DNA of 19,539 nucleotides, taken from the NCBI GenBank assembly GCA_002395405.1, contig DGWX01000041.1:1-19539 (forward strand), written 5' to 3'. Position numbers and translations under genes: made by a program. Below the pieces are notes generated by a model that saw only the letters and a list, made by a program, of their open reading frames with translations, was not told the origin of the DNA and did no database searches. Shown piece after piece: positions 1-6,985 of this stretch (the first letter of the stretch is position 1; each line of letters starts with the position of its first letter). This DNA is from Christensenella sp. UBA4247 (lineage in GTDB: Bacteria > Bacillota > Clostridia > Christensenellales > CAG-1252).

Positions 1-24
1 AAAAAGAGGGAAGAAAGATGAAGT

Positions 25-54
25 GTAAAGCGTCTTATGCTCTTTACGATTTTT
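25..54 (+). terminator. weak possible terminator of an upstream gene
   Basis: GTAAAG (25-30) can pair with CTTTAC (42-47) across an 11-base loop, followed after GA by five T (50-54). The stem is short and AT-rich, so this is only a candidate end for a gene lying left of the window. I see no convincing gene in 1-218 otherwise. Confidence 0.2.
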
Positions 55-134
55 GCGAAAAAACAAAAAAATCAATATTAGTTCGGACAAATCCCCTTCC
101 GAAATCGTTTTTATATAGGAGGAGAGAAAATCGG

Positions 135-155
135 CAATCGTTTCGATTGTAAACG
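135..155. repeat. overlapping inverted repeats just upstream of the first promoter
   Basis: CAATCG-ttt-CGATTG (135-149) is a perfect inverted repeat and overlaps a second one, CGTTT-7 bases-AAACG (139-155). Both lie immediately upstream of the -35 box at 160. Position and symmetry fit a regulator-binding site for the lipoprotein/surface-protein operon. No regulator is encoded nearby and the repeats are short, so function is inference. Confidence 0.3.
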
Positions 156-159
156 AATA

Positions 160-189
160 TTGACAAATTTCTTTTGATTTTGCTATTAT
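160..189 (+). promoter_or_regulatory. sigma-A-type promoter of the lipoprotein / surface protease operon
   Basis: TTGACA (160-165) and TATTAT (184-189) are separated by 18 bases. Transcription would start near 196, leaving a leader of about 23 bases with a strong GAGGAGGG ribosome site (208-215) before the ATG at 219. This is the only clear promoter ahead of the two-gene unit. Confidence 0.6.
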
Positions 190-218
190 ATGGATAAGCG
201 GGCTCGCGAGGAGGGCAT

Positions 219-797
219 ATGCGAAAAAAAATAGTCTGTATTCTATTGCTAGTGATTCTTAGTTTGACGGTTTTTACGGGGTGTAAAGCAAATGCTATCG
301 ATGTCGGCGGGCGAGTGGAAGGTTGCAAACCTTCGTCTTCCGTAACGGTGCGCGTCAGAATGAAGAAAAACGTTTACTCAATTGATGAGGATATAGATAT
401 CCAAGTCGGATACGGATTCCGGTTTTCGGATATACGCAGTTATGTTGAAAACGAAACGCCTTTGGAACTGATCATAAAAGCCGACAATTTTACGATTTCC
501 GATGGGGAAAATTCCTTTGAAGATTGCTTTGAGAAATCCACGACGGAGTATATTGATAGCGGATTTGTCGCTACATTAAAGGGGAAACGGTATATGCCGA
601 ATCATTTTGAAACGTATACGCTACGTTTCCGCTCGGGGGAAGATCAAGTGCAAAGGAAACTGTTTTTTAATGCAGGGCTAAGAATTCAAGAAAATATATG
701 GGAGGGTGATAGTGTTATGTTATTTTTTGCTATAAACGATAAAAGTGTCGCGTTTAGCGAAAAATCAGCGGAAGACGCCAAGAAGGAGTTAAAGTAA
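219..797 (+). CDS. hypothetical secreted lipoprotein (192 aa)
   Basis: I do not recognise a family. The N-terminus is a lipoprotein signal: basic MRKK, a hydrophobic stretch (about 5-20) and a lipobox ending FTGC with C22 as the lipidation site, so the mature protein should be tethered to the outer face of the membrane. The remaining 170 residues alternate hydrophobic and polar stretches, suggesting a mostly beta fold, with two further cysteines (C36 and one near residue 107). The C-terminus is a short charged Lys/Glu helix-like tail. The ATG is preceded at good spacing by GAGGAGGG. The stop is followed one base later by the GTG of the 1621-aa protein, whose ribosome site lies inside this gene, so the two are probably translationally coupled and may work together at the cell surface. 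Base composition is AT-rich, like the start of the next gene and unlike the rest of the window. Confidence 0.75.
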   Translation: MRKKIVCILLLVILSLTVFTGCKANAIDVGGRVEGCKPSSSVTVRVRMKKNVYSIDEDIDIQVGYGFRFSDIRSYVENETPLELIIKADNFTISDGENSFEDCFEKSTTEYIDSGFVATLKGKRYMPNHFETYTLRFRSGEDQVQRKLFFNAGLRIQENIWEGDSVMLFFAINDKSVAFSEKSAEDAKKELK

Positions 798-798
798 G

Positions 799-3700
799 GT
801 GAAACAGAGAATGAATAAAAGTAGAAATAATTTCAATGCAATCGTTTTTTTTATTTGTTTGCTTTTTTTAGTGTGGGGCGTTTCGTTTTTAAGCGAAGCT
901 TCAAGCTCGCGATCGGCTTTTGCAAAAAGTTTTGGAGAAAATGAAAAAGCTCGAATTTGTTTAATGGAAAAATATGAAGTAGGACGGCGAGTCGAGCATG
1001 GTGAAAAATGTTCTATTGAATATAATCTTATTTCTTTTGATAGATATGATTTTATAGAAATATTATTTGAATCTTCAAATAAGATCGATTTTTATGGTGA
1101 AAATCACTTTATTTATGGATATGAATCATGTGATAGGTTCGTAAAAACTTCTTTTTCCGCAAAAGAGTTATTTCTGCAAAAGGAGAAATACACCTTCGGT
1201 AATGAAATTGCAAACGAAATATACGTTTCAATGAAAGTATATTATAATAATACCCTTGTTCAAGAAAAAAGTTGGAAACACTTTTTTTATTGTACGGCGT
1301 ATGGAGATTATTTTGTTCCATATGAGCTAACAGCGGCAAAATCACTATATTATCAAGATTTATTGGATAAGGGTATTATATCGAAGCAAAAGTATATTAT
1401 ATTTGAAAATGAAATGCTTCTTGCTACGGAAGAAGGCGAAGGATTTTTTACTTTTGATGAACGAAGCAGAGATTCTGGTTTTTCCGCGACGACTGTCGCG
1501 CTTTCTTACACTTCCACAGTTTCCGGAAATAACGTTGATTTTTCAGGAACGGTTACGTGGACAGATATATACGGAACCACTCATCCGGCAAGAAAAATAA
1601 ACGTTAAGATTATAACTCTTTTAGAAGGAAATGCGGAATTAACGCGTGCCGATTTGGAAACCAATTCAAATGGAGAATTTTCTGTATCCGGACTTGATTC
1701 GGATGATATTTTATTTTTCAGAGTTTATGCTGCTAAAAGAAATGGATTAGGTGTAAAACCGCTTGTTGGCACTACGTATTGTTTTGTTACGACTCCTCGA
1801 ATGTATAGCGGTACGGAGAATTTGTACGCAAGCATAATAGGAACAAATGCAGCGAATGCTTTTTATATTCACCAGTCAATTATCGTTGGACATGATTATA
1901 CTACAACCATGGGTTATTCCAATACCCCGACTGTAACTTTCCCAAGGAGTACTACACAATATAATTCAGTTACGGATACGATTTGGATAATGGACGAGGA
2001 TTACTTTGATTTTGATGTGATTTTGCATGAGTATGGACATTTCATTATGGACAAATTGTCATTTGATAATGCAGTAGGTGGAACTCATAATGCAAACCAA
2101 ATTTTGACAGATGTTTTACATAATAAAAGCGATGGAATAAGAATGGCATGGAACGAAGGTTGGGCAACCTATTTTTCCATTGTTTCCCAGTTATATGAAA
2201 GTATTTCATTGTTATATATACCATATGCAGGAGATTCTGCTTATGATGATTTAAATATGGATGGATCATATTATGTATATAATTCTATGATAGCTGGGAC
2301 TCCTGGAAAAGGCGAAGGGAATGAACTTGCCATATCTAGGGTTTTGTTTCAAATGACACAGAGCTCGGAAATAAGCATTTCTTATCAAATTCTATGGAAT
2401 CTTTGTAATACATATAAGCCTAAACATTTATCCGCATTTATGAATCATGTATACACAAGCGTACCTAAATCGCAATATTCTGTAATCGGTATAATTTTGC
2501 AAGGACAAAACGTCGTTCCGGATATCGAAGAAGTTGTAGGAGGTTTCCTTAACTACAATAGTTCAGATTTATGCTGGAATGTGTCAACAGGAAATGTAAG
2601 TACATATTATCAGGATACGTTCAGTATCCTGTTTATGAATGAAGCTTATACTGTAATTCACTCTGTCTGGTGCTCTACAAATACGGTTTTTCACTTGTCA
2701 GCAGCTGAAGTCGATACAATTCTCTCGTTGCTTCCAGGAAAATTGTATTGGGGAATACAAGTAACGCAAAATGATTCTTCGGTTAATACAGGACCGTATT
2801 ATTCAGTTTTTCAAAAATTGTCCGGGACAATTCAATATAATTATCTTTCCTCCTCAAACTCCTATGAACTTTCGAGAGTATCGCAACTCATTGGTTCTTT
2901 TGTAATTCCAAGCACATTTGATAGTAGACCGATAATAGGAATAGGTAAATATGCCTTTGCAAATCAAATATCATTAACACAGGTGACGATTCCAAGGACA
3001 ATTATCACGATCGATGACATGGCGTTTTATAATTGTCCGCAAGTTATTTTGTTTTCTAATGATTCAACATTTATATTAAATAGTGCGTTGACATTAATAG
3101 GGAATGAAGCTTTTTATGGTTGTATATCATTAGAAGAGATATGGATTCCGCGCAATGTAACACAAATCGGAGATAAGGCATTTCAAGATTGTATAGGACT
3201 TGAAACAGTAACTTTTTATTTTGGTCTTCCAACGACACCCGGATCGCTTTCAATTATAGGCAACGAAGCCTTTGCGGGTTGTACATCACTCGCAGAGATT
3301 TCTATTCCCAATACAGTCACAAAAATCGGTTTTTGCGCATTTGATCCTTCCGTTGTATTAACAAGTTTCGGCGGGACGCCGGCAAATATAGATTTGATCG
3401 TCCTATCCGGGACAAAAAGCACGTATCAAGCAAACGGATGGACAGGCTTTAATTTTGTTGAAGTCACGGGATCGGGTGCGTTCAAAGTAACGTCGGGGCA
3501 ACTCCACGGCGAAGTAACGATTCCTGCGTATCTGAACGGACGGGTAATCACAAAGCTCGACAAAGATGCATTCAAGAATCAAACGAGCATTACGCGGATC
3601 GAATTCGGCTCCGTAACGGAAATAGGTGAGAACGCGTTTTCGGGGTGCTCGAATTTGGAAACGGTGTTTTTTCTGAGTATGGAAGAAGACCCACAGGTCG

Positions 3701-5664
3701 CGGATCAAACCGTTTCCTACACAAACGGCTATTGCTGCGATGAACGCTATTTGAATACGGAGCTTATCGCAGGGGTAACCTATACGTTCAGTTTTTATCA
3801 TTCTTATTTGCAGACGTCGGATCAATATGAAATTTATACTTGCCTTGGCGTTGGTGAAACTGCGTTTACTTACGAGATCGCACGTCATAGCTGTTCTAGC
3901 AATGGAACGGAAACGATCGTTTTTACGCCGACCGAAGCGCAACTTGCCGTTAGCAACAAGCTTTGGTGTCGTTTTATTTCAACCGAAACGATCCAAACGC
4001 TTTCAACGAATATCAGTAACGTTTGGCTTTATCGCGGTGTAATGAATGTGGACGTAACCGCTTTTACGGGTTGCCCGAAACTCGAAACTCCGGGGCTTGC
4101 CTATCAATTGCAGGATAACTCGTATAAAGTTACAGGGTTCCAAGGCTTGGAATCTCTCTATTATATTTTCTGTCGAGCGCTGTTTATCCCTTCTTCGCAT
4201 AATGGGCTGCCCGTTTCGGGCATTGTCGCGGACGCTTTCGCGCAAGACGAACTTATGCGTTGGCTTTTCATTCAAACGGATGTTTCCGTGATTGGTGAAA
4301 GAGGGTTTCAAAATTGTTCTAATCTGGAAGTTGCGGATTTGTCCGGTAGTTCCGTTACGCAGATCTCCGCATATGCGTTTGATCATTGTAATTTGAGTCA
4401 ATTTGCCTTTTCTCCGAACTTGGTCTCGATCGGCGCGTATGCTTTTTACGGCGCGAATCTATCGACCGTCGATACCATTCCGGCCACGGTTACGACACTT
4501 GGCAATAACGCGTTTGAAAACGTTTCTTTTGCAGCATCATTTGCTTTACCCGCGTCAAGCGCTTTAACCTCGATTGGTGCTTATGCATTTAAGAACTGCA
4601 ACCTAAAGCGACTCGTGATCCCGTCAACCGTGACAACGATCGGGAATTATGCTTTTATCGGGAATAGCAATTCAACGATCTTCGTTGAACACGCGAGCAA
4701 ACCGAACGGCTGGTCGAACAACTGGAACTATAACGGAAACTACGTAGTATGGGGTTGCACGCTTTCCGCGAACAAAACTCAGGTCAAATCTATTACAAAA
4801 AACGCAACAAACGTTGTGAATTACGGCGCTATGAACGACATCTTAAATCCGACGTGTCAAGGCTACAACTTCAGTGGTTGGTATGAAAATTCAAACCTTA
4901 CCGGAACGAAATATTCCGATATTTCTTCCATTCCGAATAATACAACGGTTTATGCTAAATGGGGTAGTCAATGCGTTGCGGAAAGGACGCTTGTTACGCT
5001 TGCGGACGGAACGCAGGTCGCGGTCGAAGATTTGACGGGGAACGAGGAACTATTGGTTTGGAATCTCGAAACGGGAGAATTCGATTCCGCCCCTATCCTT
5101 TTCATAGACAGCGATCCTTCGGCTACGTACGAGATCACGCACCTGTACTTCTCGGACGGAACGGAAGTAAAGATCATAGACGAACACGCGTTTTGGGACG
5201 TGAACCTGAACGAGTATGTGTTTTTGAGAAACGACGCCGCTCGGTATATCGGACATTATTTCAGCAAGCAAGCGGAAGACAATTCGGGGAATATGATTCG
5301 CACGACCGTGCAACTCGTGGACGTGGACGTGTATTACGAGCAAACGACGGCGTGGAGCCCCGTCACCTACGGGCATCTTTGCTTATACGTAAACGGAATG
5401 CTTTCGATGCCGGGAGCGACGGAAGGACTCATCAACATCTTCGACGTGGACGCGCTTACGATGGCGTACGATCCGGTCGCTTTTGCTGCGGATATTTCTT
5501 TATATGGACTTTACACATATGAAGAGTTCTCGGCTCTCGTTCCGATACCCGAAACGATCTTCGACGCGTTCAACGGGCAGTATTTGAAGGTGTCGATCGG
5601 GAAAGGATTTATAACCCTCGCGGATATTGGGGCGCTCGCGGAACGATACGCTTCGTTCTTTTAA
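799..5664 (+). CDS. large secreted multidomain protein: putative zinc metallopeptidase, LRR repeats, InlB-type repeat, C-terminal Hint
   Basis: This 1621-aa secreted protein starts at a GTG with AAGGAG ten bases upstream; an in-frame ATG at 811 is the alternative. Visible in order: a signal sequence (hydrophobic 14-31, then SEAS); an unassigned region to about 230; an Ig or carboxypeptidase-regulatory-like domain (about 235-335); and a metallopeptidase-like domain with H410-E-Y-G-H414 and N452-E453-G-W-A. The spacing fits a HExxH...E zinc site with E453 as the third ligand. BspA-type LRRs (NxAFxxCxxL, IPxxVTxIG) follow at about 710-855, 895-960 and 1083-1300, broken by a Cys-containing insert (961-1081). 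Next come a Listeria-Bacteroides/InlB repeat (about 1338-1388, GYNFSGWY...VYAKW) and a Hint module starting at C1392. There is no LPXTG sorting signal and no C-terminal membrane segment. Enzymatic activity is inferred from motifs only. The gene is coupled to the upstream lipoprotein. GC content rises stepwise along it. Confidence 0.85.
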   Translation: MKQRMNKSRNNFNAIVFFICLLFLVWGVSFLSEASSSRSAFAKSFGENEKARICLMEKYEVGRRVEHGEKCSIEYNLISFDRYDFIEILFESSNKIDFYGENHFIYGYESCDRFVKTSFSAKELFLQKEKYTFGNEIANEIYVSMKVYYNNTLVQEKSWKHFFYCTAYGDYFVPYELTAAKSLYYQDLLDKGIISKQKYIIFENEMLLATEEGEGFFTFDERSRDSGFSATTVALSYTSTVSGNNVDFSGTVTWTDIYGTTHPARKINVKIITLLEGNAELTRADLETNSNGEFSVSGLDSDDILFFRVYAAKRNGLGVKPLVGTTYCFVTTPRMYSGTENLYASIIGTNAANAFYIHQSIIVGHDYTTTMGYSNTPTVTFPRSTTQYNSVTDTIWIMDEDYFDFDVILHEYGHFIMDKLSFDNAVGGTHNANQILTDVLHNKSDGIRMAWNEGWATYFSIVSQLYESISLLYIPYAGDSAYDDLNMDGSYYVYNSMIAGTPGKGEGNELAISRVLFQMTQSSEISISYQILWNLCNTYKPKHLSAFMNHVYTSVPKSQYSVIGIILQGQNVVPDIEEVVGGFLNYNSSDLCWNVSTGNVSTYYQDTFSILFMNEAYTVIHSVWCSTNTVFHLSAAEVDTILSLLPGKLYWGIQVTQNDSSVNTGPYYSVFQKLSGTIQYNYLSSSNSYELSRVSQLIGSFVIPSTFDSRPIIGIGKYAFANQISLTQVTIPRTIITIDDMAFYNCPQVILFSNDSTFILNSALTLIGNEAFYGCISLEEIWIPRNVTQIGDKAFQDCIGLETVTFYFGLPTTPGSLSIIGNEAFAGCTSLAEISIPNTVTKIGFCAFDPSVVLTSFGGTPANIDLIVLSGTKSTYQANGWTGFNFVEVTGSGAFKVTSGQLHGEVTIPAYLNGRVITKLDKDAFKNQTSITRIEFGSVTEIGENAFSGCSNLETVFFLSMEEDPQVADQTVSYTNGYCCDERYLNTELIAGVTYTFSFYHSYLQTSDQYEIYTCLGVGETAFTYEIARHSCSSNGTETIVFTPTEAQLAVSNKLWCRFISTETIQTLSTNISNVWLYRGVMNVDVTAFTGCPKLETPGLAYQLQDNSYKVTGFQGLESLYYIFCRALFIPSSHNGLPVSGIVADAFAQDELMRWLFIQTDVSVIGERGFQNCSNLEVADLSGSSVTQISAYAFDHCNLSQFAFSPNLVSIGAYAFYGANLSTVDTIPATVTTLGNNAFENVSFAASFALPASSALTSIGAYAFKNCNLKRLVIPSTVTTIGNYAFIGNSNSTIFVEHASKPNGWSNNWNYNGNYVVWGCTLSANKTQVKSITKNATNVVNYGAMNDILNPTCQGYNFSGWYENSNLTGTKYSDISSIPNNTTVYAKWGSQCVAERTLVTLADGTQVAVEDLTGNEELLVWNLETGEFDSAPILFIDSDPSATYEITHLYFSDGTEVKIIDEHAFWDVNLNEYVFLRNDAARYIGHYFSKQAEDNSGNMIRTTVQLVDVDVYYEQTTAWSPVTYGHLCLYVNGMLSMPGATEGLINIFDVDALTMAYDPVAFAADISLYGLYTYEEFSALVPIPETIFDAFNGQYLKVSIGKGFITLADIGALAERYASFF
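2926..3360 (+). repeat. first block of BspA-type leucine-rich repeats
   Basis: The encoded residues (about 710-855) carry repeated units of the type IGxxAFxxCxSLxxIxIPxxVTxIG. The clearest are IGNEAFYGCISLEEIWIP and IGNEAFAGCTSLAEISIP, whose DNA is also similar (around 3100-3160 and 3259-3310). LRR_5/BspA repeats form curved binding surfaces in bacterial surface proteins; the ligand here is unknown. Confidence 0.8.
4051..4700 (+). repeat. later block of BspA-type leucine-rich repeats
   Basis: Residues about 1085-1300 again show the LRR_5 pattern (AFTGCPKLE, GERGFQNCSNLE, ISAYAFDHCNL, IGAYAFYGANL, IGAYAFKNCNL, IPSTVTTIGNYAF). This block follows the non-LRR insert at 3679-4041 and is richer in GC than the first block, although it is part of the same reading frame. 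Confidence 0.8.
4972..5424 (+). other. Hint (hedgehog/intein) domain coding segment
   Basis: The segment begins at C1392 with CVAERTLVTLADG, the typical start of a Hint domain: a nucleophile cysteine, then a turn, then VEDL. The block-B-like His is H1463 in DEHAFWD, and the final strand is Y1530-V-N-G-M-L-S-M. Where splicing inteins end in His-Asn plus a nucleophile, this protein has MPG and continues for about 85 residues to its end. Family knowledge therefore predicts at most N-terminal thioester or cleavage chemistry, not protein splicing. The segment is GC-rich, around 58-62% in the lines I counted. Confidence 0.75.
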
Positions 5665-5685
5665 GCGGATTTCGGAAAAATCCTT

Positions 5686-6843
5686 TCAGCAACGGAGCAG
5701 GGCGGCGGCTTTTAAGTAAAGCGCTTCGTCCATACCGAGAAGGGAAGCGTGATCGGAAGATTGCGTGCGAACTTCCAAAAGTTTTACCTTTGCGCCCGCT
5801 CTTTCGGTCGCTTCTTCCGTCATTTTGATAAAAAGCGGCAGAGTCATATGTTGGCTGCAACTGCAAGTAAAAAATACGCCGCCCGGGTTAAGGAGTTTGA
5901 GCGCGAGGGTATTTATGTCCAAATATCCCTTGTAACCCGCGCGAACGGTGTCCGCCGTTTTGGTAAAAGCGGGGGGATCCAAAACGATGAGGTCGAATTT
6001 TTCTCCTTGCTTTTTGTATTCGCGCAAGAGATCGAACACGTCAGCTTTTATCACCCTTATATTCGAAAAGCCGTTCAAAGAAGCGTTCTCTTTTACTTTT
6101 TCGAGCGCCGTTTCGCTTATATCCGCCGCGATAACTTCTTTTGCACCCGCTTTCGCCGCGTTCAGGGCGAATCCGCCTTGATTCGTAAAGAGATCGAGAA
6201 CGCGCTTTTTTTCGGCGTATTTTCGAATCGCGGCGCGATTTTCCTTTTGATCTAAGAAATAACCCGTTTTTTGCCCGTTTTCCACGTCGATCTTTAAGTG
6301 AAGTCCGTTCTCCGTGATCGTCAGATCGGGATCGAGCGTTCCGAAAAGCACCCCTTTCTTTTGCGTCAAGCCTTCTTTTTCGCGAACGGGAGAGTCGCTT
6401 CGCTCGAAAATGCAGGAGGGAGAGAAGATCTCTTGAAGCAAGCGAACGATCATATCCTTTCGTTTTTCCATTCCGAGACTTAAAAACTGAACGGACAGGC
6501 AATTCGCATATTTATCCACAATAAGTCCCGGCAAGAAGTCGTTTTCCGAAAAAACGGCGCGATAGGAATCCGAGAATCCGAGCGCTTCTCTCTGCGCTTT
6601 CGCGCGGAGGATGCGCGCGCGGAAAAAGTCCTCTCCGAACTCTTCTTTTTCGCGCGAAAGATAGCGAACGAGGATCTTGGACGCATGATTGATGAATCCG
6701 AAGCCGACGCTCTTTCCTTCGAAAGATAAAACTTCCGCGACCGAACCCTGTTCATCTTTCCCGGTGACTTCCTGCACTTCGTTTGCATATACCCACGGGT
6801 GATTCTTTTTCTCTTTTCCTCTTTTGAGCCTTACGACGTACAT
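5686..6843 (-). CDS. rlmI: class I SAM-dependent rRNA methyltransferase, RlmI family
   Basis: The family transfers a methyl group from S-adenosylmethionine to C5 of a 23S rRNA cytosine (C1962 in E. coli RlmI). The 385 residues match family length. There is an N-terminal PUA RNA-binding domain (about 1-70, with HPWVYANEV), the RlmI signature GQKTGYFLDQKENR (190-203), SAM motif I VLDLFTNQGGFAL (215-227), DPPAF (289-293) and the cysteine motif CSCSQH (327-332) that holds the catalytic Cys. The ATG has AAGGAG upstream on the minus strand, preceded by a good promoter. The gene converges on the large surface protein with only 21 bases between the stops and no strong terminator, so some readthrough is possible. 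Which cytosine is modified in this organism is not known; other RlmI/RlmK-like roles remain possible. Confidence 0.9.
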   Translation of the reverse strand: MYVVRLKRGKEKKNHPWVYANEVQEVTGKDEQGSVAEVLSFEGKSVGFGFINHASKILVRYLSREKEEFGEDFFRARILRAKAQREALGFSDSYRAVFSENDFLPGLIVDKYANCLSVQFLSLGMEKRKDMIVRLLQEIFSPSCIFERSDSPVREKEGLTQKKGVLFGTLDPDLTITENGLHLKIDVENGQKTGYFLDQKENRAAIRKYAEKKRVLDLFTNQGGFALNAAKAGAKEVIAADISETALEKVKENASLNGFSNIRVIKADVFDLLREYKKQGEKFDLIVLDPPAFTKTADTVRAGYKGYLDINTLALKLLNPGGVFFTCSCSQHMTLPLFIKMTEEATERAGAKVKLLEVRTQSSDHASLLGMDEALYLKAAALLRC

Positions 6844-6867
6844 TTTTTTGCTCCTTTCTATATCAAA

Positions 6868-6896
6868 ATCTTATCATTCGCCGAAAGGAAAATCAA
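6868..6896 (-). promoter_or_regulatory. promoter of the RlmI-type methyltransferase
   Basis: On the minus strand TTGATT (6891-6896) and TAAGAT (6868-6873) are 17 bases apart, giving a leader of about 20 bases that contains the AAGGAG ribosome site. It is back to back with the MATE promoter; the two -35 boxes are 18 bases apart. Confidence 0.45.
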
Positions 6897-6914
6897 TATT
6901 TTGAAGCGTCTTAT

Positions 6915-6943
6915 TTGACAGCGAAAAAGCGAAGAATTAAAAT
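6915..6943 (+). promoter_or_regulatory. promoter of the MATE exporter
   Basis: TTGACA (6915-6920) and TAAAAT (6938-6943) with a 17-base spacer are close to consensus. The predicted transcription start near 6950 lies almost on the first in-frame ATG (6953), which argues that translation begins further downstream, at 6980 or 6986. Confidence 0.6.
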
Positions 6944-6985
6944 TGAAGCGTTATGAGATCGATGTCGGCGGCAAAGGGAATGGAT

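Noticed and set aside
117..126. AGGAGGAGAG, a strong ribosome-site-like stretch
   Set aside because: No ATG, GTG or TTG follows at usable distance, and the frames opened downstream are very short. The real gene start at 219 has its own site.
3403..3942. 179-aa open frame on the minus strand inside the large surface gene
   Set aside because: It is a shadow of the GC-richer part of the coding frame: no ribosome site, Arg-rich composition and no recognisable motif.
219..5664. Prophage or transposon origin of the AT-rich left end
   Set aside because: No integrase, transposase, terminal repeats or attachment-site-like duplication is visible in the window; only the base composition hints at transfer.
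5667..5683. GGATTT/AAATCC hairpin after the large surface protein
   Set aside because: The 6-bp stem is weak and has only three T after it, running into the stop of the convergent gene. Not enough for a terminator call.
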